Shown here one piece after another: positions 5,706 to 13,844 of a stretch of 15,847 bases of DNA. Position 1 is the first letter of the stretch; each line of letters begins with the position of its first letter. Source of the stretch: Lachnospiraceae bacterium UBA7205 (lineage in GTDB: Bacteria; Bacillota; Clostridia; Lachnospirales; Lachnospiraceae); the NCBI GenBank assembly GCA_002490665.1, contig DKUL01000072.1, forward strand, positions 1 through 15,847, read 5' to 3'. Below the pieces are notes generated by a model. That model did no database searches. It was given only the letters and a program-made list of their open reading frames with translations, and was not told where the DNA came from. Position numbers and translations under genes: made by a program.

Positions 5706-7004
5706 TTACCGGCACAGCCTGTCAAGCACCTCGAAATATGTCTCAAACGTCTTCCGGCAGCACATCGGATCCGCGATTTCAATGCCCTCCGTCCGCAGTC
5801 CCGTCAGTGCAAATGCCATCGCCATGCGGTGGTCGTCATAGGTCTGCACGACTGCCGGCTTTGGTTCCCCGGGATATATTGTGACGGCATCCTGCTCCTC
5901 ATCACACCGGATTCCAAGCCTGGAAAGCTCTGTGGCTATCGCATGGATGCGGTCTGATTCCTGAAGCCGGATGTGCCCGATATTTTCGATACGCACAATG
6001 CCGTCCGCATAAGGCGCCATGGCGGCAAGCGTCATGGTCTGGTCTGAAAAATCCTTCATGTCAACGGTAAGCCCCTTTAATTTCCCTTCCGGTGCGCCCT
6101 GCACTTCTATTCCATCCGGCGTTTCGCTGACTTTACAGCCCATCCCACCAAGCAGGCGGATAAACTTCAAATCTCCCTGCATACATGCCCATGTAACATT
6201 TTTTACGATGGTTCGCCCCCCCGTGAGCGCTGCCGCTGCATAAAAATAGCATGCCGCCGACACATCCGGCTCAATCTGGTAACAGCCGGGCGTATAGGAA
6301 TTGTCACTGCACATGGTATAACAGCTTCCATCAAAATCAGCCTTTGCACCAAACTGCTCCATCATTTTCCTTGTTATCCGTATGTAAGAGCCATCCTTGC
6401 GCTCGCTTGTTATTTCAATCTGAAGCCCCTGTTTTACCATGGGCGATATCAGCATCAGCGCACTTAAAAACTGCGTACTCTTACTGATGTCAAGTTTCAG
6501 GCGGCACATCTCATCCATGGGCAGCCTGCCGCCGATTCCCTTAATCCTTACGGGCAGGAATCCATCCTCCTCCAGGCAGATAATCTCTGCCCCCATCCTT
6601 TCCAATACATCAAAAAGCGGTTTCATCGGTCGCTTTTTCATCTGCTGTGAGGCATTTACCACAAATGTCCCCTCAGCCATTGCCAGCATTGCTGTCAGGA
6701 ACCGCGCCGCCGTCCCTGCGCTGCCAACGTAGATTTCACCCTCGTTTACCGGAATCCGTCCATTGAAACCGGCAACCGTGACCACCTTCGCATGCTCGTC
6801 AATATCCACCGCAAAACCAAGTGACTGCAAAGAGCCAAGAAAATTCCTTGAATCATCGCTGAACAGCACACCCTTTAACGTCGTCGTGCCGTCGGCAAGC
6901 GCTGCCATCAGAAGCGCCCTGTTTGTCATGCTCTTAGACCCCGGCACCTCGACAAGCCAGTCAACTGGCTGATTCAGCTTCCGTACCTTGTATCTGTTTT
7001 CCAC
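5706..7004 (-). CDS. aroA: 3-phosphoshikimate 1-carboxyvinyltransferase (EPSP synthase, 432 aa)
   Basis: This enzyme transfers the enolpyruvyl group of PEP to shikimate-3-phosphate, the sixth step of aromatic amino acid biosynthesis. Motifs follow the family order: PGSKSMTNRALL near the N-terminus, GSAGTAARFL (PEP/glyphosate-binding loop), STQFLSALM, RLQESDRI and YDDHRMAMAFAL. I place the start at the GTG at 7004, which has GGAGG seven bases upstream; the open frame extends 21 codons further but without a binding site. In the PEP loop, the usual GNAGTAMRP of the E. coli enzyme reads GSAGTAARF, so the Asn is Ser and the Pro101 equivalent is Phe. The gene is 67 bp downstream of the Rpn gene and may be co-transcribed. 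It stands alone, away from other shikimate genes in view. I see no strong terminator after it. Confidence 0.95.
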   Translation of the reverse strand: MENRYKVRKLNQPVDWLVEVPGSKSMTNRALLMAALADGTTTLKGVLFSDDSRNFLGSLQSLGFAVDIDEHAKVVTVAGFNGRIPVNEGEIYVGSAGTAARFLTAMLAMAEGTFVVNASQQMKKRPMKPLFDVLERMGAEIICLEEDGFLPVRIKGIGGRLPMDEMCRLKLDISKSTQFLSALMLISPMVKQGLQIEITSERKDGSYIRITRKMMEQFGAKADFDGSCYTMCSDNSYTPGCYQIEPDVSAACYFYAAAALTGGRTIVKNVTWACMQGDLKFIRLLGGMGCKVSETPDGIEVQGAPEGKLKGLTVDMKDFSDQTMTLAAMAPYADGIVRIENIGHIRLQESDRIHAIATELSRLGIRCDEEQDAVTIYPGEPKPAVVQTYDDHRMAMAFALTGLRTEGIEIADPMCCRKTFETYFEVLDRLCR

Positions 7005-7071
7005 AATAATCCTCCATTTATCAATATCGCTTTCCCTATACGATATCTTCCAATAATAAGAAAGCAATGCC

Positions 7072-8076
7072 TTACTTTGCGTATGTCTTGAAGTACTGTA
7101 TCGCCGTTTTCTCGTCCAGTGTAAAATGTTTCCGAAGCTTGCTTACAATAATACTTTCTGCTACTCCGTCCTCTACCTTATCGCGTATAAATGCTTTAAT
7201 GCCTTCCTCTCGGCCTTCCTCCCGGCCTTCCTCCCGCCCCTGGTAAATCAGTACATCATCCCTTGAAAATTGCGCCATTGTCATATCGCACACCTCCTTG
7301 TCTGACAACAAATCCACAAATACCCCTCTGTCCAGCATCATCTCCAGATATTCTGACACGGTTGATATATTTGCTGGCTCTTTATATTTTTCATTGTCTC
7401 CTATTCTCTGCATATAAGTTATCCCATTTGCCACCAAAGCATAGTTTCTTACATCATTCTCATAAGGTTCGAAACGCTCTGGCAGTTTTTCATACTCGAT
7501 ATAACCCAAAACCTCATCCAACGTCATCCTGAAATCATAAACATGAACCGTAGCTTCCAAATCCGGTGTCGGCGTTTCATCTCCGTACTTTCCTTCCGCT
7601 GATGTATAAGATTCGCTTAAATATATATCATACTGAACTTTTTCTGGCAAATTGCTCTCTTTCATTTCCAACCCTACCTGTAACAGATAAAGCTTGGGAA
7701 TAGGAAAATATACACGCCTCCTTCCATACAGAAGCTGCTCGCTGTCCACCATCCCTCGCAGCCCTGCCGTAACATATTCCAACAGCCTGTATGGAATATT
7801 CGGCGATACAGAAGATTGTTCTTCTGTCAGCACGTAAAACACATCATCACATATACACGCAAAATCATTCTCCTTATTTCCGAACAGCACTGGACGCACA
7901 TTTGCCGTGGATACTTTCTCACTGGTAATCCCCAGCAGGAATGATGCAAGCTCCCGCTGTCTTTCCTGTTTTTCATAGACCCTTTTAAAAAAAGTATCTT
8001 TTGCCTTTGCATTTACAGTTATTACCTTCTGTCCATTTTGCCGACTCTTTTCCTTTTTTCTCATGTTTTTCGCCAC
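7072..8076 (-). CDS. Rpn/PD-(D/E)XK nuclease family protein, putative transposase-type (334 aa)
   Basis: The protein fits the Rpn (recombination-promoting nuclease, formerly transposase_31/PDDEXK_2) family. Its core has KDTFFKRVYE near residue 26, an acidic NDF at 70-72, and EEQSSVSPNIPYRLLEY (85-101), the family's E-x-Q-S...N-x-P-x-R segment. A late helical tail carries three GREE units (about residues 281-292) typical of the family's C-terminus. The start is GTG at 8076: GGAGG is seven bases upstream, while the overlapping ATG two bases earlier runs into a stop after five codons. Such proteins make RecA-independent DNA breaks or are of unknown role. It has its own promoter, and aroA follows it by 67 bp. 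No terminal repeats mark it as a transposon. Confidence 0.75.
   Translation of the reverse strand: MAKNMRKKEKSRQNGQKVITVNAKAKDTFFKRVYEKQERQRELASFLLGITSEKVSTANVRPVLFGNKENDFACICDDVFYVLTEEQSSVSPNIPYRLLEYVTAGLRGMVDSEQLLYGRRRVYFPIPKLYLLQVGLEMKESNLPEKVQYDIYLSESYTSAEGKYGDETPTPDLEATVHVYDFRMTLDEVLGYIEYEKLPERFEPYENDVRNYALVANGITYMQRIGDNEKYKEPANISTVSEYLEMMLDRGVFVDLLSDKEVCDMTMAQFSRDDVLIYQGREEGREEGREEGIKAFIRDKVEDGVAESIIVSKLRKHFTLDEKTAIQYFKTYAK
7201..7236. repeat. three tandem 12-bp repeats within the Rpn gene
   Basis: Three consecutive 12-bp units (GCCTTCCTCCCG, the first with one substitution) encode the repeated residues GREE. The unit length is a multiple of three, so changes in copy number would preserve the reading frame and only lengthen or shorten the charged linker. 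Confidence 0.9.
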
Positions 8077-8113
8077 ATCACGTCCTCCTCGTAACAGCTT
8101 TCCCTATATCCTT

Positions 8114-8142
8114 ATATTAACACATTATGCCACCACTTGAAA
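8114..8142 (-). promoter_or_regulatory. probable promoter of the Rpn gene
   Basis: On the minus strand, TTTCAA (8142-8137) and TAATAT (8119-8114) are separated by 17 bp. They lie about 40 bp upstream of the GTG start in the 91-bp gap after the helicase gene. The -35 is imperfect. Confidence 0.4.
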
Positions 8143-8167
8143 GCCCCGGGTTATTCTCCTGCACAAC

Positions 8168-10234
8168 TTATTTCACGACAAACAGTTCATGCAGTGCACG
8201 CGTCGCAGCCACATACAACAGCTTGGCAAGCTTCGGATTGTCCCTGTAGCCTTCCAGATCCGGCTTCCACAGAAGCACGCAGTCAAACTCAAGACCTTTT
8301 GTCTCCGGCACCGTAAGCACCATGACGCCTTTGCTGAAGCCGCTTTTGTCCGAATCCGTAACCTGTACCTGCCGACTCAGGCGTCTGGTGACGTACTCCT
8401 TTTCCTCATCGGAAAAACAGATGACCGCCAGCGTCTCATAACCTTTTTGCTGCATGTCCGATATGATATCTGCCGACAGCCCGGCTGCCTCCTCCATGGA
8501 AATGCTCTCCACAAAATGCACCGGCTCCCCATGCCGGATAACCGGCTCTATTTTGTATGCCCCCCTTGAGGCGCTGCTCAGTATTTTTCCAGCAAAGTCC
8601 GATATCTCAATCGTATTCCGGTAACTTTTGGCAAGCACGCGGAATCTGTCCCCGCTGCCGTCAAATATTTTCTGCTTCATATCCGTCCACTCATTCATGC
8701 CGCACTCATAATTGACATTCTGGGACACATCGCCCATAATCGTAAAATAACACGCCGGAAGCACTGTTCTGAGCGCATAGTATACAATCGGTCCAAAATC
8801 CTGCGCCTCGTCAATAAAAATCTGCCCGAACTCGTCATCCGGCTTTTTCTGCAGGGCCCTGTAATAAATAAGCAGCATTGCCGCCACATCATACACGTCA
8901 AAAACGCCGCGCGACACATTACCAATCACCTGTTCCATATCAATATAGTAAGTATTTCCGTAGGCCTCCAGAAACTGCACATATAAACTGACCACACTGC
9001 CCTTATAACAGTGGCTTCCAAAATAGTTTTTGTACTGCGCAAGCTTTTTCTTAAAAATACCTATCTCCTCACGCCCCTGACACTGTAATTTTATGCGGGC
9101 ACGGAGTCTTTCATCGAGCGTCACCAAAAGCCTGTTAATGGAATAAGAGGGGTTTCCTTTGATAAAATCATCATTGTTTTTCTGCGACAGAAGCATGCCG
9201 ATATCCTCGTCACACACGACGCAGTTTGCAAGAATGCGGTCACGCAGCATCTGCAGGTAATGCTCCAGCTCGTTTGCAAAAAGCATTTTGCTTTTCCATG
9301 CAAGGTCTGGTGACGGCGGCACAATTTTGTACTTTTTCTTCCACTCCCTCTTTAACAGGTGTACAAGAAGCTCATCCATGCGCATGTGCTTCACGTCATA
9401 AACGTCCAGTTCGGGAAGCCCGCCCGTAATATAGTCTATCAGGATATCACTCCCGCCCACAATACAGAACTCGTTCGAGGTAAACCGCTCTTTGTAGTTA
9501 TACATAATATAGGAAATGCGGTGCATCGCCACCGTTGTCTTCCCGCTGCCCGCCACGCCCTGTACAAGGACGTTGTGAAACGGACTTTCGCGTATGATTT
9601 CATTCTGTTCTTTTTGAATCGTCGCAATGATGTCCCCAAGCACTGCATCCCTGTTCTTGCTCAGGTACTTGACGAGCAGCTCGTCATTTGCAGCTACATC
9701 ACTGTCATAAAACCCCTGCAGCGTTCCATTCTCGATGTCATATGTCCGTTTCAGGCTGAGGTCAATGCGATACGCACGTCCTTTTCCGTCACTATTGCTG
9801 TCGGGTATACTGTATGTTCCCTCTCCAAGCTCATTTTCATAATACACGGTCGAAATCGGCGCACGCCAGTCAACCACCGCAACATCTGTCTTATTTTTGA
9901 AAACACCATGTTTTCCAATGTAGATGGACTCAAACAGCCTTTCGTCGAGATTCCGGTAATCAATTCTCCCAAAAAAAGGCTTCTCATAAGCCGCCTTGTT
10001 TTTGTGCAGCTGGTTAAAGCTGTGCTCCTCCAGACTCTTTGACGCCATCATCTGGTCATACAGCTCGACATTCCCGCTCTGCACTTCATCAAACAGCGCC
10101 TTTGTCTCCTTGTGGCGTTTTTCAAACTGCTGTTCATACGCATCAATATTGGCGGCAATCAGCGCCCTGCACTCCTTGAGATGTTCCTTCTCCATCTGCC
10201 ACTGTCTTTCCGTCGCCGCTTTGTTTTCTGACAT
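8168..10234 (-). CDS. helD: HelD-type superfamily 1 helicase, RNA polymerase recycling factor (688 aa)
   Basis: HelD proteins are UvrD-like ATPases that enter RNA polymerase through a coiled-coil arm and release stalled complexes. Numbering from the ATG at 10234: a charged helical arm (about 8-80), the HelD-typical VDWRAPIS (about 121-128), Walker A GVAGSGKTT (226-234), DEAQD (475-479), MGDVSQ (500-505), SYRN (537-540), TKGLEFD (645-651) and the C-terminal VAATRA (675-680). Length is close to that of B. subtilis HelD (about 770 aa). The frame opens at a GTG at 10300, with a further ATG at 10288. I prefer 10234 because the family normally begins close to the helical arm and a weak AAAGG lies upstream, but the start is uncertain. 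The gene is monocistronic-looking, with a promoter region near 10360 on the far side of the EAL terminator. Confidence 0.88.
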   Translation of the reverse strand: MSENKAATERQWQMEKEHLKECRALIAANIDAYEQQFEKRHKETKALFDEVQSGNVELYDQMMASKSLEEHSFNQLHKNKAAYEKPFFGRIDYRNLDERLFESIYIGKHGVFKNKTDVAVVDWRAPISTVYYENELGEGTYSIPDSNSDGKGRAYRIDLSLKRTYDIENGTLQGFYDSDVAANDELLVKYLSKNRDAVLGDIIATIQKEQNEIIRESPFHNVLVQGVAGSGKTTVAMHRISYIMYNYKERFTSNEFCIVGGSDILIDYITGGLPELDVYDVKHMRMDELLVHLLKREWKKKYKIVPPSPDLAWKSKMLFANELEHYLQMLRDRILANCVVCDEDIGMLLSQKNNDDFIKGNPSYSINRLLVTLDERLRARIKLQCQGREEIGIFKKKLAQYKNYFGSHCYKGSVVSLYVQFLEAYGNTYYIDMEQVIGNVSRGVFDVYDVAAMLLIYYRALQKKPDDEFGQIFIDEAQDFGPIVYYALRTVLPACYFTIMGDVSQNVNYECGMNEWTDMKQKIFDGSGDRFRVLAKSYRNTIEISDFAGKILSSASRGAYKIEPVIRHGEPVHFVESISMEEAAGLSADIISDMQQKGYETLAVICFSDEEKEYVTRRLSRQVQVTDSDKSGFSKGVMVLTVPETKGLEFDCVLLWKPDLEGYRDNPKLAKLLYVAATRALHELFVVK

Positions 10235-10349
10235 AGTTACACCATACCTTTCCAGAAGCCTTGCTTGCAGCCTCTTACCCACATACATGGGTTTGTACAC
10301 GTACTTCCCGCAATAATGCCCTGCAGCGGGGTTGCGTATTGATATTGTT

Positions 10350-10367
10350 ACTTATATTATTATAAGT
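10350..10367 (-). promoter_or_regulatory. helicase promoter -10 embedded in a palindrome (possible operator)
   Basis: ACTTATA (10350-10356) and TATAAGT (10361-10367) form a perfect inverted repeat with a 4-bp gap. The minus-strand -10 TATAAT (10364-10359) lies within it; the -35 about 17 bp upstream is poor. A third ACTTATA occurs at 10389-10395. AACACTA (10381-10387) and TAGTGTT (10411-10417) form a further wide inverted repeat. A repressor bound here would block the helicase promoter; no regulator is identified. Confidence 0.45.
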
Positions 10368-10434
10368 TTTTTCTCAAAAAAACACTAGACTTATATTTTT
10401 GTTTGTGATATAGTGTTAGTTAGAGTCGTAATAA

Positions 10435-10465
10435 AAAAACACTTTAGCTTGCTAAAGTGTTTTTT
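10435..10465. terminator. terminator after the EAL gene, symmetrical
   Basis: A 14-bp perfect stem (AAAAACACTTTAGC pairing with GCTAAAGTGTTTTT) with a two-base TT gap is flanked by A- and T-runs on both sides, so it can stop transcription in either direction. In RNA the tip of the stem must open to form the loop. The EAL stop codon is inside the stem. Confidence 0.85.
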
Positions 10466-12351
10466 ACTTTCAGGAATTCAATAAACTTCCCTGCCTCGAC
10501 AGGTTTGGAAAAATAATATCCCTGTATATAATCAATGCCCAGCCGTTCAAGCTCCTTTAGCTGCTCCGCTGTCTCAACACCCTCCGCAACCACTTTCAGC
10601 TCAAGTCCCTGTATCATGTCCGTCGCGGCATGCAGTACATACTTTGCTTTCTCATTTTCAAAGTAAGCCTGTGTCATGTCCCTGTCAAACTTCACAATAC
10701 GGACCGGCATATCCACGATATAGTTCAAATTGGACTGGCCGTTGCCGAAATCATCCAGTGAAAAGCTCACGCCATAGTCGATCAGTGCCTTCATGTTGTC
10801 AAGCAGCGTCTTTTTCATAAGGATGGACGCCGACTCCGTAATTTCCAGGTTGATGCATGCAGGATTGATTTGATATCTGTCCATAATGTCTATGTACATC
10901 TTTGCCAGAGACCTGTCCTCGCACTGCACCACGGACAGATTTACTTCAATATATTCCACCCCATACTGTTCTGGCTTACTGTTCTTAATAAACGCACATG
11001 TCTTTTCAAACACAAGCTCCCCGAGCTTTCCAATCAGTCCGGTTTCCTCCGCAACTGGTATAAACAGGCCTGGGGGAATAATGCCGCCGTCCTCTTTCCG
11101 GATACGGACGAGCGCTTCTGCCGAGACAAATTTCTGTTCATGCGTGGAGTAGATTGGCTGGAAAAACACCTCAACCCTGTCCTCTTTGATTGCATCTGTC
11201 AGAACCGTCACCATTTCCTCCCGCGCCCTTTTTTTCGCCACGCTGTTCTCATCCACAACCAATGTACGGATTTCGGGATTATCCATGCCATGCACCCTGA
11301 AGTATTTCACAAGTCCCAGCATCTCTTCCGCATTTTTTGCCACCTTCCCGGATGGCACCAGCACATAGTGCGGATGGAGCAAAATGGGCGCCATGTTGTC
11401 CTTTTCCTCAAGCCACTCTTTCTGGAACCTGTCGTCTATCATTGCATACGCCCTGTCGAGCTTTTCTATGTTATTAAAGACAAGCACATATTCCTTGTCA
11501 TCCGTCTTGAATTTTTTCGCCTCGGGTATTCGCTTGATAAAGCCCGACACTTCCAGCATCACATCATCCATCTGCTCAATCTGTATCTCATTCATGCCCG
11601 CATTTTCAAGGGATATCAGCATCCCGCAGTTGCTTTCGTCCCCATTATACCGGTATCTCATGAAGTCGTTGAAGGCACGCGCATTAAAAAACCCGGACTT
11701 CCTGTCAATATTTCCCTCCGGATTTTCAAGCTCAAAGAATAAAATCACAATCCCAATGGCGCTTGCAAATCCCACAAGCAGGAGCTGGCTGTTAAAAAAC
11801 TGAATGACAGCCGATACAAGCCATATAACCATCCAGATCCTGATTGCCCTGCTCCTTCTCGGATTCATACCGTTTTTATTTCCCGTTACATAAAACAGGG
11901 TGGTAAGTATGAGCGAGACCGCTCCTATGTAAGTGGCGGCGCAGGCAGGCCCATACGTATATACAATATTTTCCTCACGAAAAATGTGAATTGGAAGCAC
12001 GAATATGACCAAAGCAACGAGCGCGACAGCAATGCCCATCATTTTGACAATCTGATTCGCCTTCGCAAGCCGGAATGCATCCGAACAGGCATAGACCAGC
12101 GCCACATAGCCTGTCCCCACCAGCGATACCAGATACATTTTGCATTCTATCTGTACAAGCAGCAACGGAAACTGCTCCATCCTCATGATAAGAATGACCG
12201 AAGCGATGTCAAGAACCAGACAGGCAATGCTCGTATACAGCGCCCGCTTAAAAAGAATCTCTGTAAAAAGCCCGACCGTGTCCTGCCTCTTATAAAAATA
12301 CAACAACAGTATCAAAATAACCAATCCGCAAAACTGCATCTGAATATTCAT
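10444..12351 (-). CDS. membrane degenerate-GGDEF/EAL protein, probable c-di-GMP phosphodiesterase (635 aa)
   Basis: EAL domains hydrolyse c-di-GMP, generally favouring motility over attachment. I start at the ATG at 12351 because AAGGAGG is seven bases upstream; an in-frame start ten codons earlier would overlap that site. The N-terminus has seven to eight hydrophobic stretches (about 5-20, 40-56, 61-88, 104-123, 136-156, 171-186, 189-206). Residues about 215-370 resemble a GGDEF domain that has lost its signature (TDDKEYVLVF at 283-292), so cyclase activity is unlikely. The EAL domain (about 390-630) keeps the catalytic set: Glu412 (AEALVR), Asn471 (NLSVV), Glu503 (LEITES), Asp533-Asp534 (LDDFGNG), Lys554 (VKFD), Glu590 (AEGVET) and Gln610 (QGYYFSKP). 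It should therefore be active. The membrane part suggests a sensed signal. No c-di-GMP riboswitch was seen in its leader. Confidence 0.92.
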   Translation of the reverse strand: MNIQMQFCGLVILILLLYFYKRQDTVGLFTEILFKRALYTSIACLVLDIASVILIMRMEQFPLLLVQIECKMYLVSLVGTGYVALVYACSDAFRLAKANQIVKMMGIAVALVALVIFVLPIHIFREENIVYTYGPACAATYIGAVSLILTTLFYVTGNKNGMNPRRSRAIRIWMVIWLVSAVIQFFNSQLLLVGFASAIGIVILFFELENPEGNIDRKSGFFNARAFNDFMRYRYNGDESNCGMLISLENAGMNEIQIEQMDDVMLEVSGFIKRIPEAKKFKTDDKEYVLVFNNIEKLDRAYAMIDDRFQKEWLEEKDNMAPILLHPHYVLVPSGKVAKNAEEMLGLVKYFRVHGMDNPEIRTLVVDENSVAKKRAREEMVTVLTDAIKEDRVEVFFQPIYSTHEQKFVSAEALVRIRKEDGGIIPPGLFIPVAEETGLIGKLGELVFEKTCAFIKNSKPEQYGVEYIEVNLSVVQCEDRSLAKMYIDIMDRYQINPACINLEITESASILMKKTLLDNMKALIDYGVSFSLDDFGNGQSNLNYIVDMPVRIVKFDRDMTQAYFENEKAKYVLHAATDMIQGLELKVVAEGVETAEQLKELERLGIDYIQGYYFSKPVEAGKFIEFLKVKNTLAS

Positions 12352-12411
12352 TACCAAACCTCCTTTTCCAACAGCAAACACAACCCTGTTTCCCCGATAT
12401 TCCCCAAAACC

Positions 12412-12427
12412 GCATCAGGCCTGATGC
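12412..12427. promoter_or_regulatory. 16-bp perfect palindrome upstream of the EAL gene (possible operator)
   Basis: GCATCAGGCCTGATGC is a perfect palindrome about 60 bp upstream of the EAL start codon, in the 157-bp gap after the Uma2 gene. Size and position suit a dimeric repressor, but no cognate regulator or clear promoter hexamers were found nearby. Confidence 0.3.
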
Positions 12428-12472
12428 ATCTCACCCCCAACGCCGGGGATGTTTCAGATGTTTCTTTAAATA

Positions 12473-12498
12473 GCAAGGACTGGAAATCCAGTCCTTGC
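12473..12498 (-). terminator. probable terminator of the Uma2 gene
   Basis: A perfect 12-bp stem (GCAAGGACTGGA pairing with TCCAGTCCTTGC) begins ten bases after the Uma2 stop codon on the minus strand. The following sequence (TATTTAAAG) is only moderately T-rich, so termination may be partial and some transcription may continue into the EAL gene. Confidence 0.6.
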
Positions 12499-12508
12499 GC
12501 TGTTACTG

Positions 12509-13060
12509 CTATTCAATACTTATCCCGGAAAAATCAATTTCAAAATCTTCATATATTCCAGCCTTTACCTTATCTGAAAAAGAATATTCTTCATATGTAT
12601 CATGTTCAAAATTATAAACTATTGTCAGTCGTTTCTTCGGATCAACGATCCAATACTCCCTGACCCCTGCCGTCCTGTATTTAAATAATTTCTTATTATA
12701 ATCCATTGCACGACTAGAAGATGATACGACCTCAATAATCCAATCCGGCGCACCTTTGCAGCCTTCGTCTGTAAGCCTGTTCCTGTCACAAATTACAGAT
12801 ATGTCAGGCTCTACATAAATATCATTATCCGCATTTAAAAATACTGCAAATGGGGAAGGATACACTTCACAATCTCCGTCTTTACCATGAATATAATTTC
12901 CTATAGTCCAGTCAAAGAAATGAACGAGTTTTTGATGGATTCTGCCGGGTGTCGCCATCATATATAATTCACCGTCAATTAATTCCGCCCTTTGACCATC
13001 CGGCAATTTATAGACATCCTCAATTGTATAATTATCCAACTGCATTGCTGCCGCGTCCAT
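12509..13060 (-). CDS. Uma2-family (DUF820) putative endonuclease (183 aa)
   Basis: Uma2 proteins have a PD-(D/E)XK fold related to restriction endonucleases, are often present in many copies and have no well-defined role. The expected pattern is present: AELIDGELY (Glu26), EPDISVI (Asp86), DWIIEVVSSSSR (Glu110) and KLFKYRTAGVREYWIVDP, where Lys and Tyr residues close the active site. The length is normal for the family. The ATG has a GGAAGGTGAT site just upstream. The gene stands alone between a terminator and a gene-poor stretch. A minus-strand TATAAT at 13151-13146 may be its -10, without a good -35. Confidence 0.88.
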   Translation of the reverse strand: MDAAAMQLDNYTIEDVYKLPDGQRAELIDGELYMMATPGRIHQKLVHFFDWTIGNYIHGKDGDCEVYPSPFAVFLNADNDIYVEPDISVICDRNRLTDEGCKGAPDWIIEVVSSSSRAMDYNKKLFKYRTAGVREYWIVDPKKRLTIVYNFEHDTYEEYSFSDKVKAGIYEDFEIDFSGISIE

Positions 13061-13844
13061 TTAATCACCTTCCCTTTCCTAGTGCTCCATCCAGTCAGAA
13101 AACATATTTACGAAGCCAATTACTGAACTGCCTGTCAAAATATGTATTATATTGGATTTATGACAACCCATCGCTTTTCAACATATTTTCCAAAATCTTA
13201 TCCTTTATATAAGCGGATCTTTCATCATGTTATATAAAAATCTTAACACGAATAACAGACTGTTTTCAAGTGTTTTTGTCCTATTTTTATTGTATTGCTC
13301 TTTTAGAAAATCATTCTATCTTTGTCTTACATCCCCAGCCTACACTGCTCCTTCTTCTGATCTGAGTTCTTATTTTTCACATATAAAGTGCCAGTCTCTG
13401 CATCTGAACATCTCTTTTGATAAGTCCGACCACTTGATTGGAATAATTTCGTATACTTCCGAAATAGCCTCTTTGAACCGTCGAAAATTCTTTCGGTAAA
13501 TCTGGCGATTCTTCAAATGGTCTATGCTCTTTCGAATAGGATAACACGCCGCGTTAACAACATATTTCTTCCACATAGGGCTGCATATAAAAAGTGCTTA
13601 CATCAACCATCAAAAGCCAATGTAAGCCACTCTTTGTTCTATCAGTTCTGGTTCATCTTCGCCAATTTCGCCGTCTGGTCGGCGGCTGTAGGCATCTGCC
13701 GCTATCTTTCAGGCTGTCAGCATATACAAATATCTTTGACACAGCTTCGTTAGGCTGTATGGAAATACTAACATTCATTTTAGCATAAAAGCGGTGACAT
13801 TAAAAGTATTTTATATCAATACCTTAATATCACCACAATCTATT
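13061..13844. other. 784-bp stretch without an intact gene, likely decayed DNA
   Basis: No intact gene is recognisable here. Bases 13061-13240 hold the leader of the Uma2 gene. Bases 13370-13800 contain several short minus-strand frames that read like protein but are broken by stops and frame changes: one continuing from ATG at 13576, one of about 35 codons just before it (ending FYMQPYVEEICC), and another including AYSRRPDGEIGEDEPE. This fits degraded coding DNA. Because the stretch lies directly behind the serine recombinase, it could include that element's attachment site, which cannot be located by eye. Confidence 0.5.
13370..13576 (-). pseudogene. possible C-terminal remnant of a lost gene (68 codons)
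   Basis: The frame reads as plausible protein (YPIRKSIDHLKNRQIYRKNF followed by a tryptophan-containing stretch and FRCRDWHFICEK), with no ribosome binding site. Preceding minus-strand sequence carries coding-like pieces in other frames, as expected for a frameshifted fragment. The basic character and the pattern near its start recall the C-termini of some DDE transposases, but I cannot assign it. Confidence 0.3.

Noticed and set aside
8189..8569. Long plus-strand frames opposite the helicase, EAL and serine recombinase genes
   Set aside because: They lie antisense to well-supported genes, have no ribosome binding sites and show no family features.
12352..12508. c-di-GMP riboswitch in the EAL leader
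   Set aside because: The leader lacks the conserved riboswitch core sequences; only a palindrome and the Uma2 terminator are present.
13095..13138. Perfect minus-strand TTGACA upstream of the Uma2 gene
   Set aside because: The nearest -10-like sequence is about 22 bp away, too far for a standard promoter.
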